Positions 13,974 to 20,849 of a stretch of 27,729 nucleotides of DNA are shown one piece after another. The DNA is from Candidatus Falkowiibacteriota bacterium (GTDB taxonomy: Bacteria > Patescibacteriota > Patescibacteriia > CAIXNZ01): NCBI GenBank assembly GCA_903920975.1, contig CAIXNZ010000110.1, positions 1 to 27,729 on the forward strand. Reading direction: 5' to 3'. How positions within the stretch are numbered: position 1 is the first letter of the stretch; each line of letters opens with the position of its first letter. Under the pieces are notes generated by a model. It did no database searches. It was not told the DNA's origin and saw nothing but the letters and a program-made list of their open reading frames with translations. A program made the translations under genes and the position numbers.

Positions 13974-14873
13974 ATGCTAAATAACAATATGTCCATCTCA
14001 AAGGAAACAAGAGAAAAAATTAATACATTGAAACATGAATATGACTCTTTGAAACAGGGCAAAGAGTCGCTTTTAGATATTCTCTTCGAAGCAGAATTGC
14101 CTGAATCGGTCTATAACTCCAATGCTATTGAAAATTCTACCCTGACAATTTCCGAAACGGAAAAGATCCTTTTAGATATGGAGGTTTCCCGCAATGTTTC
14201 TGTTCGGGAAGTTTTTGAAGCAAAAAATCTGGCTCGTGTATTTGAATATATTAAAGATAAGGTAAATACAAAAAACATTGATAAGGATTTAATTTTGCTG
14301 CTTCATAAAATGTTAATTTCAAATATTAATGAAGACATTGCTGGTAGATTTCGTAAGCAGAAAGAATATGTCCGCGTGGGAACATATATTGCGCCCGCCC
14401 CTGAACATATTGAGGCCATGATTGAGGCAGTGCTTTTGGAATATTCAAGCCGCCATACAGAATACTTTTTGGAAAAAATAGCCAAGTTTCATCTGGAATT
14501 TGAACACATTCATCCGTTTTGTGACGGCAATGGCAGAATTGGGCGCGTCTTGATTAATTATCAGTTATTACAGCTAGGATTTCCTCCGCTTATAATTCGT
14601 GATAAAGAAAAAGCAATTTACTACCAATCATTTGGTGACTATAGAAATAGCAACAAGAAAAAAACTGCAAATATGGATAAGGTTGTCTCTTTGGCGCTTT
14701 TAGAGTCTTTTCATAAAAGGATTACTTACTTAGAAGGAAAAAAGATTATAAGACTGGCAGAATATGCAAAAAAGGAAAATGAGTCTATCTCCATTCTGCT
14801 TAATAAAGCTAAACGCCAAACCATTCCTGCTTTTCGCGAAAAAAGTGTCTGGAAAATCGGAGTAAATAAATAA
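13974..14873 (+). CDS. Fic family protein (AMPylase-type)
   Basis: Fic enzymes transfer AMP or other phosphate-linked groups to target hydroxyls. The 299-residue protein has the full catalytic motif HPFCDGNGRIGR (residues 180-191), including the catalytic His180. An N-terminal autoinhibitory helix carries the (S/T)xxxE(G/N) motif as Ser49-Asn-Ala-Ile-Glu53-Asn54. This makes it a class II, self-inhibited Fic protein that does not need a separate antitoxin. A flap-like VRVGTYIAPAPEHIEAMI precedes the motif, and the C-terminal part (about 260-299) is a short basic helix region. The start at 13974 is chosen as the longest frame; ATG 13989 (MSISKETREK) is equally possible. It has its own promoter and possible operator repeats. 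It sits between the intact DUF2779 gene and a remnant of that gene's 3' end, so it probably arrived as a cassette. The target is unknown. Confidence 0.93.
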   Translation: MLNNNMSISKETREKINTLKHEYDSLKQGKESLLDILFEAELPESVYNSNAIENSTLTISETEKILLDMEVSRNVSVREVFEAKNLARVFEYIKDKVNTKNIDKDLILLLHKMLISNINEDIAGRFRKQKEYVRVGTYIAPAPEHIEAMIEAVLLEYSSRHTEYFLEKIAKFHLEFEHIHPFCDGNGRIGRVLINYQLLQLGFPPLIIRDKEKAIYYQSFGDYRNSNKKKTANMDKVVSLALLESFHKRITYLEGKKIIRLAEYAKKENESISILLNKAKRQTIPAFREKSVWKIGVNK

Positions 14874-14878
14874 TTTCC

Positions 14879-14920
14879 GCCATTTGCTATAAGCCATCTG
14901 CTATTAGCCATTTGCCGATA
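14879..14920. repeat. Three tandem 14-base units
   Basis: GCCATTTGCTATAA, GCCATCTGCTATTA and GCCATTTGCCGATA follow one another directly, between the Fic gene and the DUF2779 remnant. They lie near the edge of the apparent insertion. Confidence 0.8.
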
Positions 14921-14925
14921 ACCAA

Positions 14926-14988
14926 AAATATTGTGAGTTGGATACGATGGCTATGGTGGAGATATTGAAATTTTTAGAAAATATTTAA
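14926..14988 (+). pseudogene. Remnant 3' end of a second DUF2779 gene
   Basis: Read from 14926, the bases give KYCELDTMAMVEILKFLENI and a stop at 14986-14988. The intact gene at 12328-13812 ends KYCELDTLAMVEILKVLEKV plus IFG. The first 12 bases (AAATATTGTGAG) are identical at 13741-13752 and 14926-14937; after that the copies differ mostly at synonymous positions. No start or upstream part exists. The remnant stops one base before the next gene's ATG, so it is probably the original gene end, once tightly coupled to the 14990 gene. Confidence 0.85.
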
Positions 14989-14989
14989 T

Positions 14990-15811
14990 ATGGATATAAT
15001 GTCAAAAAACGATAAAAGATTACATGATATTTATATTGCTGCTTATAATTTTCTCAGAGAAAAAGTTGGCGAAAAAGCATTAAAAGCCGAACTGAATTAT
15101 TATGAAAAATATAGCAGAAACTCTCTCTCGCTTAAAGATGTTTTTCATCACATGCTGGATTCTCTAAAGAATAAGCAGGGCTATGTGAATTATATTGTTG
15201 ATACTGATAAAATGTCAGGCACCTTATTTAAATTCGATGCTAGGAAAGTGTATGAATTTTATGGTGACGATTGGAAAAAGCTATTTATAAAATTTCGTAA
15301 CAGAAAATTTAGAAACTATTCAGGCAAACTTTATAGGATGAAAATTAATGATAATCGTAATGCTTGGGTAATGTATTGTAAGGGTGTACTATCATGCGCG
15401 AAGTTTTTAGCGAGTTTTAAAAATATTAACGATTTTGATAAATTTGTAAAATCTTTTTTTCATAACGAATTTACAATAGCTTCATTGCCCATGCTATTAG
15501 AAAAAGAAATATTTGGCTACGGTTTTCCCCTGGCCTGTGATTTTTTGAAGGAATTAGGTTATTGGCAGTATGGCAAGCCAGATGTACATTTGAAAGATAT
15601 CTTCCAAAGATTAGATCTGGTTAATGACGATTCCGACTACGAGGTATTTAAAATAATTGTTAAAATAGGCATAATAGTAAAAAGAAAAACCGCTGTTATT
15701 GATAAAATTTTCTGGATAATTGGTTCGGGTAATTTAAGTCAGAGTGATAAAAAAATCGGAAGGCAGAAAAATAATTTTTATAAATATTTAAAAGAAAATA
15801 AGATAATTTAA
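14990..15811 (+). CDS. Hypothetical protein, possibly HhH DNA-glycosylase-like
   Basis: This is a 273-residue, basic, helical protein without signal or membrane segments. The C-terminal third (GYGFPLACDFLKELGYWQYG, then KPDVHLKDIF at about residues 200-209) resembles the helix-hairpin-helix region of DNA glycosylases, where a Gly/Pro-Asp element follows the hairpin. The similarity is weak and the catalytic residues cannot be assigned with confidence. The gene begins one base after the stop of the DUF2779 remnant, so it was probably an operon partner of that nuclease before the Fic insertion, which would fit a nucleic-acid role. No Shine-Dalgarno site. A second start, at MSKNDKRL (14999), is possible. 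Confidence 0.75.
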   Translation: MDIMSKNDKRLHDIYIAAYNFLREKVGEKALKAELNYYEKYSRNSLSLKDVFHHMLDSLKNKQGYVNYIVDTDKMSGTLFKFDARKVYEFYGDDWKKLFIKFRNRKFRNYSGKLYRMKINDNRNAWVMYCKGVLSCAKFLASFKNINDFDKFVKSFFHNEFTIASLPMLLEKEIFGYGFPLACDFLKELGYWQYGKPDVHLKDIFQRLDLVNDDSDYEVFKIIVKIGIIVKRKTAVIDKIFWIIGSGNLSQSDKKIGRQKNNFYKYLKENKII

Positions 15812-15825
15812 AATAATTTAATTTT

Positions 15826-16116
15826 ATGGATCAACCGAATGCGCCGCAAGAAATCAAGATTAAAATCACTGATGAAATTTTAGCCGGCAAGTATTCTAAT
15901 CTAATGCAAATTAGCCACACCAAAGATGAATTTATCTTGGATTTTTTTAATATTGTCCCGCCGCAGGGAATTGCCACGGCCAGAATTATCACAAGCCCTG
16001 GCCACATGAAAAGAATTTTAAAGGCCTTGCAGGAAAATATAGAACGTTATGAAAAGAATTTTGGTCCTGTTAATGAGGCCGAACCGCCCAAGGGCATACC
16101 GTTTCCGAGTATTTAG
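15826..16116 (+). CDS. DUF3467 family protein
   Basis: This is a small 96-residue cytoplasmic protein of a family widespread in bacteria and archaea but of unknown function. The family pattern is visible throughout: a start in EIKIKITDEILAGKYSNLMQ, the central FILDFFNIVPPQGIATARII, and SPGHMKRILKALQENIERYE. It is close to full length for the family (about 90-110 residues). There is no Shine-Dalgarno site; the ATG follows AATTTAATTTT, a start context repeated at several genes here. It may be co-transcribed with the 14990 gene, 14 bases upstream. Confidence 0.9.
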   Translation: MDQPNAPQEIKIKITDEILAGKYSNLMQISHTKDEFILDFFNIVPPQGIATARIITSPGHMKRILKALQENIERYEKNFGPVNEAEPPKGIPFPSI

Positions 16117-16140
16117 GAGGGATTTAAAACAAAAACAAAA

Positions 16141-16698
16141 ATGGATGAATACTTTAAAAATAAATATCGCGCATCAACAACGCGTTTGTCTCACTGGAAT
16201 TACGCTTGGCCATCAATGTATTACGTAACCATTTGTACAATAGATAGAATTTGTTGTTTGGGCGATATAAGAGATGGCAATGTTTATTTATCAGAGATTG
16301 GGAAGATTGTTTTTGATGAATGGTTAAAGACACAAACGTTGAGGCCTTATATTGAATTAGACGATTTTATAATAATGCCGAATCATTTGCACGGGATAAT
16401 TGTCATTAAAGATAATGATTTGGGAGATTTGAATCGTAGAGACACGGCGCGCCATGTCTCTACCGTCCGGAAATTCGGTTATTCACAACCCAAATCATTA
16501 TCTTCCATTATTGGATCATTTAAAAGCGCGGTCTCAAAAAAATGTCACGAGAATAACCTCGATTTTTATTGGCAAACAAATTATTACGAACATATTATCA
16601 AAAACGACGAAGATTATGCGCGGATTAAGGAATATATCGCATTAAATCCCATTAATTGGGAATTTAGTAAAAATAATCCCAAAAATTTCAATAAATAA
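16141..16698 (+). CDS. REP-associated tyrosine transposase (RAYT 1)
   Basis: This is a Y1/HUH-type single-strand transposase of the IS200-related RAYT group, which acts on palindromic repeats marked by a GTAG tetranucleotide in studied cases. The 185-residue protein has YYVTICT at the first strand, the HUH pair His82/His84 in MPNHLHGI, FKSAVSK, WQTNYYEHIIKNDEDY, and the likely nucleophile Tyr165 in KEYIALNPINW. No flanking IS ends are seen, as expected for a RAYT. Between the HUH strand and FKSA, the gene carries a core of the window's palindrome family, translated in frame as NRRDTARHVSTVRK (about residues 98-111). A GGAGGG lies 26 bases before the ATG, too far to act as a ribosome site. Confidence 0.9.
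   Translation: MDEYFKNKYRASTTRLSHWNYAWPSMYYVTICTIDRICCLGDIRDGNVYLSEIGKIVFDEWLKTQTLRPYIELDDFIIMPNHLHGIIVIKDNDLGDLNRRDTARHVSTVRKFGYSQPKSLSSIIGSFKSAVSKKCHENNLDFYWQTNYYEHIIKNDEDYARIKEYIALNPINWEFSKNNPKNFNK
16413..16500. repeat. Concentric palindrome inside RAYT 1 (in frame)
   Basis: The outer arms TAATGATTTGGG (16413-16424) and CCCAAATCATTA (16489-16500) are perfect 12-base complements. The 28-base core at 16436-16463 (half-site GTAGAGACACGGCG) plus the following CGTCCGG is identical to the second core of element E. The whole 88 bases are translated without breaking the frame. Confidence 0.92.
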
Positions 16699-16707
16699 AT
16701 TAATTTT

Positions 16708-17295
16708 ATGAAGAAACTTTTAGTTTTATTAATATCCGTTTTAATTATTTATCCGTCTTTAGTTTTTGCCATTTCTTTTGATGCGGGCCTTAATACTATA
16801 ACAGTTGCCCCCCGTTTTAAATGTATGGATACTGGTATTAAAATTGAAGGTCGAGAATCAGCCATTGGTCAGTGGGCTGTTTGTATTTTTAAAGATGGGA
16901 GTATATGTGAAATGTATAATTTTGAAAGGGGAGATTGTAAAATCGGTCAATGCAAAGATATTATTCAAAAATATGATTGCAGTGCAGGTGAAAGATGCGA
17001 TAACGAAGTCTTTAATTATCAGAAATTTAGGTCATATTTAGGAGAATTAGCAAATGGAAATATGATTTTTACAGATGATCAAGTAAAATCATTAATTGTA
17101 CCCAAATTACCGGTAAATGAGGGTTATGGCTGGATTTTAAATTGCTGTAAAATTTTACCAAATGAATGCGTGCCCATGGATAATAAAAATAAAGTTTCAT
17201 ACCTTGATTATTTTGCATTCGTAACAGCGGAAATAGTTTTAGTTTTAATATCATGGTATTTCTTAATAAAAAAGGGCAAGAAAAATACTATTTAA
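16708..17295 (+). CDS. Secreted Cys-rich protein with DUF333-like motif and C-terminal anchor
   Basis: The 195-residue protein has a cleavable signal peptide (MKKLLVLLISVLIIYPSLVFA, cut near residue 21). A short DUF333-like segment follows (SAIGQWAVCIFKDGSICEMY, then FERGDCKIGQC, about residues 51-80). Its Cys-x-Phe-x-Asp-Gly-Ser-x-Cys-Glu pattern is typical of small surface domains. More cysteines follow (YDCSAGERC, LNCCKILPNEC), suggesting several disulfides. A C-terminal helix (about 170-187) and KKGKK tail anchor it in the membrane. The start context is AATTAATTTT-ATG without a Shine-Dalgarno site. It begins a run of four exported or membrane genes. The role is unknown. Confidence 0.82.
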   Translation: MKKLLVLLISVLIIYPSLVFAISFDAGLNTITVAPRFKCMDTGIKIEGRESAIGQWAVCIFKDGSICEMYNFERGDCKIGQCKDIIQKYDCSAGERCDNEVFNYQKFRSYLGELANGNMIFTDDQVKSLIVPKLPVNEGYGWILNCCKILPNECVPMDNKNKVSYLDYFAFVTAEIVLVLISWYFLIKKGKKNTI

Positions 17296-17310
17296 GTATT
17301 AAACGATTTT

Positions 17311-17520
17311 ATGAAAAAGATTTTTATTTTGTTAGCCGCCATTTTTCTTTTATCCGGCTGTTCCATATTCCAGTCCGCTGAGCCGCCAAGTGACATTATG
17401 CCAATATACAACCAACCAGTTGCCTGCACCATGGAGGCCAAACTTTGTCCTGATGGTTCGGCTGTTGGACGATCCGGTCCCAATTGCGAATTTGCGCCTT
17501 GCCCGGGATTATTGCCTTAA
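17311..17520 (+). CDS. Small Cys-rich lipoprotein
   Basis: This is a 69-residue lipoprotein with the lipobox LLSGC (Cys17). It ends in a compact motif, C-T-M-E-A-K-L-C-P-D-G-S-A-V-G-R with GPNCEFAPCP (Cys39, 46, 59 and 64), which probably forms two disulfides. Nearly the same motif occurs in the lipoprotein at 17921. The signal-peptide bases CGCCATTTTTCTTTTATCCG are also shared with that gene, so the two are recent paralogues over this part. There is no Shine-Dalgarno site; the ATG follows AACGATTTT. The function is unknown. Confidence 0.8.
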   Translation: MKKIFILLAAIFLLSGCSIFQSAEPPSDIMPIYNQPVACTMEAKLCPDGSAVGRSGPNCEFAPCPGLLP

Positions 17521-17538
17521 ATATTTTAAAATAATTTT

Positions 17539-17910
17539 ATGACCAAACAATTTTTAAAAGATTCCCTGTTGTGGGGATTTATTCTCTGGTTAATCGGTTA
17601 TGCCTTGGGTTTTGTTTTTTATGCTTTTGTACCTGCTAATATAATTGGCTGGTATATTATGCCCATTGGCATTATCATCACCTTATTTGCGGCTTTTAAA
17701 TTTATCAAATCAACATCATTGCAGTATTACTTGCAAATCGCCATTGTCTGGACAATTTTGGCCATGATTTTAGATTATATTTTCTTGGTGCAACTTCTCA
17801 AACCGGTTGATGGTTATTATAAATTAGATGTGTATATTTATTATGCCCTGTGTTTAATTTTGCCGCTCTTGGTTGGTTGGTATAAAAACATGAAATTCTC
17901 TAAAAAATAA
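17539..17910 (+). CDS. Four-helix membrane protein
   Basis: This is a 123-residue integral membrane protein with four evenly spaced hydrophobic segments (about residues 9-30, 37-55, 64-87 and 97-114) and short loops. The first loop region has LWGFILWLIGYALGFVFY. No named family is recognised with confidence. It starts without a Shine-Dalgarno site in the recurring context AAATAATTTT-ATG and ends 10 bases before the next lipoprotein gene. Confidence 0.8.
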   Translation: MTKQFLKDSLLWGFILWLIGYALGFVFYAFVPANIIGWYIMPIGIIITLFAAFKFIKSTSLQYYLQIAIVWTILAMILDYIFLVQLLKPVDGYYKLDVYIYYALCLILPLLVGWYKNMKFSKK

Positions 17911-17920
17911 TAATAATTTT

Positions 17921-18979
17921 ATGAAAAAAATAATATTTACGGCATTAGGCCCTTCGACTTTGCTCAGGGCAGGCATTAGGCATTGGGCACTGGGACTAGG
18001 AACTTTTTTTATTTTTCTAGTCGCCATTTTTCTTTTATCCGGTTGTGGCATGGCAAATCAGCGCGCTTGTACAGAAGAAGCCAAACTTTGCCTAGATGGC
18101 TCGGCTGTTGGCAGAACTGGTCCTAATTGCGAGTTTGCAGATTGTCCGGCTGTTAATTCTATTATTTCAGAAGCAGAGGCGCGCGCTATTGCCGAAAAAT
18201 CTTGCATTAAAGGCGGAGAGGCCTTAACAGGTGGAATTTATAATGAAGGCACTAGAACCTGGTGGTTTGATGCTAATTTAAATGCGACTAAGCCAGGATG
18301 CAATCCGGCTTGCGTGGTTAATGAGAACACTAAAACAGCGGAAATCAATTGGAGATGTACGGGCCTGATTAACATTGATCCCAGGAATGAAACATATTTA
18401 ATTGAAAAAAAATCAGTAACTCTTATTGACGGTTATAATGAGGCCATGATTACGCCAGTATCAGCGGCTAAACAAATTACTCGCTATTTTGGCAATGAGG
18501 CAACGGGTGATTTTAATAACGATGGCAAAGAGGATGTGGCTTTTCTTTTGACGCAACAAGGCGGTGGCAGTGGAGTTTTTTATTATATTGCAGTCGATCT
18601 CGGTGGCATAGGAGGCACTAATGCTCTGATGTTGGGCGATCGCATTGCGCCACAGACCACGGAATTCAAAAATGGCCTAATTAATGTAAATTACGCAGAG
18701 CGCAATATGGATGAGCCATTTACTGTGGCGCCCTCGATTGGCCTTAGTAATTATTATAAAATTGTTAATAACAAACTTGTTGAATATAGGGATACGGCCG
18801 CACTTTGCACGGCTAATAACGGCATATGGTCTGAAGAATTTTTGGAATGCGAAAATGTTTCTAAGGATTGGTGTGAAAGAAATGGCGGCCAATTTGAGGA
18901 CTGTGCTTCGCCCTGCCGCCACGACAAAGCGGCAACTGCGTGTATTTTGATGTGCGTGCCTGTTTGTCAATTTCAGTAA
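17921..18979 (+). CDS. Cys-rich lipoprotein with a repeat inserted in its signal peptide
   Basis: The 352-residue lipoprotein has the lipobox LLSGC at Cys42, unusually far from the start because a dispersed repeat (17941-17981) lies between the first ATG and the hydrophobic segment. After the lipid site comes the motif CTEEAKLCLDGSAVGRTGPN with CEFADCP (about residues 50-75), shared with the gene at 17311. A domain with AEARAIAEKSC and WWFDAN follows (about 85-150), then a stretch containing GDFNNDGKEDVAFLL, which resembles an EF-hand-like or FG-GAP calcium-binding loop. The C-terminal Cys-rich tail has many possible disulfides (WCERNGGQFEDCASPC, CILMCVPVC). There is no Shine-Dalgarno site. 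The function is unknown. Confidence 0.82.
   Translation: MKKIIFTALGPSTLLRAGIRHWALGLGTFFIFLVAIFLLSGCGMANQRACTEEAKLCLDGSAVGRTGPNCEFADCPAVNSIISEAEARAIAEKSCIKGGEALTGGIYNEGTRTWWFDANLNATKPGCNPACVVNENTKTAEINWRCTGLINIDPRNETYLIEKKSVTLIDGYNEAMITPVSAAKQITRYFGNEATGDFNNDGKEDVAFLLTQQGGGSGVFYYIAVDLGGIGGTNALMLGDRIAPQTTEFKNGLINVNYAERNMDEPFTVAPSIGLSNYYKIVNNKLVEYRDTAALCTANNGIWSEEFLECENVSKDWCERNGGQFEDCASPCRHDKAATACILMCVPVCQFQ
17941..17981. repeat. Dispersed repeat flanked by 10-base direct repeats
   Basis: The copies of GGCATTAGGC at 17941-17950 and 17972-17981 flank CCTTCGACTTTGCTCAGGGC plus an A. The inner unit is a palindromic repeat related to the one at 6363-6390. Removing one copy plus the unit (31 bases) would shift the frame and produce a stop, so the present reading frame depends on the insertion. 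Confidence 0.75.
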
Positions 18980-18991
18980 AAATAAAATTTC

Positions 18992-20233
18992 ATGAAATAC
19001 GACATAGCAATTATTGGCGGAGGACCGGCCGGATTAATGGCCGCTATGCGCGCAGCACAACTGGGCGCAAGTGTTATTTTATTGGAAAAAAATCCCGAAC
19101 TTGGTATTAAACTTCTTTTAACAGGTGGTGGCCGCTGTAATTTAACCAATAATGTTCAAGACCCCCGCGCTTTTGTGGCCCAGCTTGGCGCTTCAGCCAA
19201 ATTTTTACTTTCTGCTTTGCATAAATTCGGCGTGATTGAAACTTTGGATTTTTTTCAGAGCCGCGCTTTGCCAACCAAGGTGGAAAATGATAACCGGGTT
19301 TTTCCTCTGAGCGACAGGGCCGTTGATGTGCTCAATGTTTTAGTTAAAGAATTGAAAAAGCATGAGGTGGTTATGTGCACTGATAGCGCGGTTAAAAAAA
19401 TTATTACCAGGGATAATAAAATAAATAAAATCGTGCTCACAGACGGTCAGGAAATTTTGGCTACTAATTATATTTTGGCAACAGGCGGCAAATCATACCC
19501 GGAAACTGGTTCTGATGGAGATGGCTATAAATGGTTAAAAGAAATGGGCCATGCTTTAATTTCTCCCAAGCCCAGTTTAACCCCGATTTTAGTTGAAGCT
19601 GACTTTATTAAAGAACTGCAAGGGCTGAGTGTTAGTGAGGCCAAATTAAACCTTTTTCAGGGCGTTAAAAAAATTAGCAGTGCCAGCGGTGATGTTATTT
19701 TTACTGGGAGTGGCTTAAGCGGCCCAGCAGCCTTGGATTTAAGCCGCTTTATTGAACCAAAAGCAATTGATTTATACTTAGAAGTTGATTTTTTACCTCA
19801 GCTGGAATTATCTGTTTTAGATAAAAAATTACAGCAGGTTTTGAAAACCAGTCCCAAACAGATTAAAAATGGCTTAGACGGTTTAGTCATGCCCAAATTC
19901 AAGCCAGTTTTATTTAAATTAAGCCAGGTAGACGGCGAGAAAAAATCCAGCCTAATCAGTCGACAAGAAAGACAATCTATGGTAAAATTAATGAAAAATT
20001 TCAAGCTGAAAATAAAGGGCTTGGCAGGCTTTGATAAAGCCATGGTCACTAGCGGCGGCGCAGATTTAGCTGAAATTGACCCTAAAACCATGCGTTCCAA
20101 AATTATCAGCAATTTATTTATCTGCGGCGAACTTTTGGGCCTGGCTGGCCCGACTGGCGGCTATAATCTGCAGATTTGCTGGACAACCGGTTATGTGGCG
20201 GGCGAAGGCGCGGCATCGGGTTTGAAATCTTGA
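18992..20233 (+). CDS. HI0933/YhiN-type FAD-dependent oxidoreductase
   Basis: This is a flavoprotein of the HI0933 (BaiN/YhiN) family. It binds FAD and probably NAD(P)H in the cytoplasm; the physiological substrate is not established for most members. The dinucleotide-binding motif IIGGGPAGLMAA is at residues 7-18, followed by the family signature LLTGGGRCNLTNN (about 43-55). The middle insert domain spans about 195-330 and includes TGSGLSGPAALDLSRF. The C-terminal FAD-binding part is VTSGGADLAEIDPKTM with FICGELLGLAGPTGGYNLQI. At 413 residues it is full length. It has no Shine-Dalgarno site, and the ATG follows TAAAATTTC, 12 bases after the preceding stop. Confidence 0.95.
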   Translation: MKYDIAIIGGGPAGLMAAMRAAQLGASVILLEKNPELGIKLLLTGGGRCNLTNNVQDPRAFVAQLGASAKFLLSALHKFGVIETLDFFQSRALPTKVENDNRVFPLSDRAVDVLNVLVKELKKHEVVMCTDSAVKKIITRDNKINKIVLTDGQEILATNYILATGGKSYPETGSDGDGYKWLKEMGHALISPKPSLTPILVEADFIKELQGLSVSEAKLNLFQGVKKISSASGDVIFTGSGLSGPAALDLSRFIEPKAIDLYLEVDFLPQLELSVLDKKLQQVLKTSPKQIKNGLDGLVMPKFKPVLFKLSQVDGEKKSSLISRQERQSMVKLMKNFKLKIKGLAGFDKAMVTSGGADLAEIDPKTMRSKIISNLFICGELLGLAGPTGGYNLQICWTTGYVAGEGAASGLKS

Positions 20234-20248
20234 GTATAATTATAAATA

Positions 20249-20848
20249 ATGTATTTAGGTAAAGATAGAAAACAAAATCGTTGGTTGGGGTATGATTACA
20301 ACACCCCGGGTTGGTATTTCGTGACGATTTGTACGAAAGATAGGGTGGAATGTTTGTGTAATATTGAAAATGGGGTGGTGGGGTTGAATAAAATCGGTGA
20401 AATTGTCAGAGATCAATTATTGTGGTTGGCAAAACAATTTGATTACGTGGTATTGGATGATTTCGTGATTATGCCTAACCACATCCATGCGATAATTGAA
20501 TTAAAAAATGAAAATTATTATAAATTGAAGGGCAATGGTGTGACCGTAGGGACAGGTCGCGACGGTAAAATTTTTGATTATCAACATAACGTAGGGAACG
20601 TTCTAGAACGTTCCCTACACGACAAAAATGTTCCAAAAATTTTACCGGTATATAGATATATCTGTGCGTTTAAAACCGTGTCCTCAAAATTGATCCATAA
20701 AAACGGTTATGAATATTTACAATGGCAAAAATCATTTCACGACCACGTCATCCGTGGCGAAAAGGATTACAATGCCATAAAATATTACATAGAGCAAAAC
20801 CCAGCCAAATGGGCTGAGGACAAAAATAATCCAATTAATTTTAAATAA
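20249..20848 (+). CDS. REP-associated tyrosine transposase (RAYT 2)
   Basis: This 199-residue Y1/HUH transposase is related to RAYT 1. It starts with GWYFVTICTKDRVECL. The HUH pair is His78/His80 in MPNHIHAI, followed by FKTVSSKLIHK and WQKSFHDHVIRGEKDY, with the likely nucleophile Tyr180 in KYYIEQNPAKW. Between the HUH strand and FKTV the protein is longer than RAYT 1, because the gene carries a complete concentric palindrome translated in frame (about residues 105-133). Its core is identical to that of element B upstream of dnaK. It starts 15 bases after the flavoprotein gene and ends 1 base before the next ATG. Confidence 0.88.
   Translation: MYLGKDRKQNRWLGYDYNTPGWYFVTICTKDRVECLCNIENGVVGLNKIGEIVRDQLLWLAKQFDYVVLDDFVIMPNHIHAIIELKNENYYKLKGNGVTVGTGRDGKIFDYQHNVGNVLERSLHDKNVPKILPVYRYICAFKTVSSKLIHKNGYEYLQWQKSFHDHVIRGEKDYNAIKYYIEQNPAKWAEDKNNPINFK
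20563..20647. repeat. Concentric palindrome inside RAYT 2 (in frame)
   Basis: The outer arms CGGTAAAATTTTT (20563-20575) and AAAAATTTTACCG (20635-20647) are perfect 13-base complements. The perfect 28-bp core at 20591-20618 (half-site GTAGGGAACGTTCT) is identical to 4378-4405. Outer and inner centres coincide at about 20605. A partial third unit (CGTAGGGACAGGTC, 20545-20558) precedes it. Confidence 0.93.
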
Positions 20849-20849
20849 T

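Noticed and set aside
14879..14920. Tandem 14-base units as a CRISPR array
   Set aside because: The units are directly adjacent with no spacers, and no cas genes other than a generic Cas4-like nuclease domain are nearby.
16116..16140. GGAGGG at 16116-16121 as the ribosome site of RAYT 1
   Set aside because: It is about 20 or more bases from the ATG at 16141, beyond a workable spacing, and no nearer start codon is in frame.
20735..20740. Phe163 of RAYT 2 in SFHDH, where RAYT 1 has Tyr, as a sign of a dead transposase
   Set aside because: The catalytic tyrosine of this family more likely corresponds to the Tyr in (E/Y)YIxxNP (Tyr165 in RAYT 1, Tyr180 in RAYT 2), which is intact in both.
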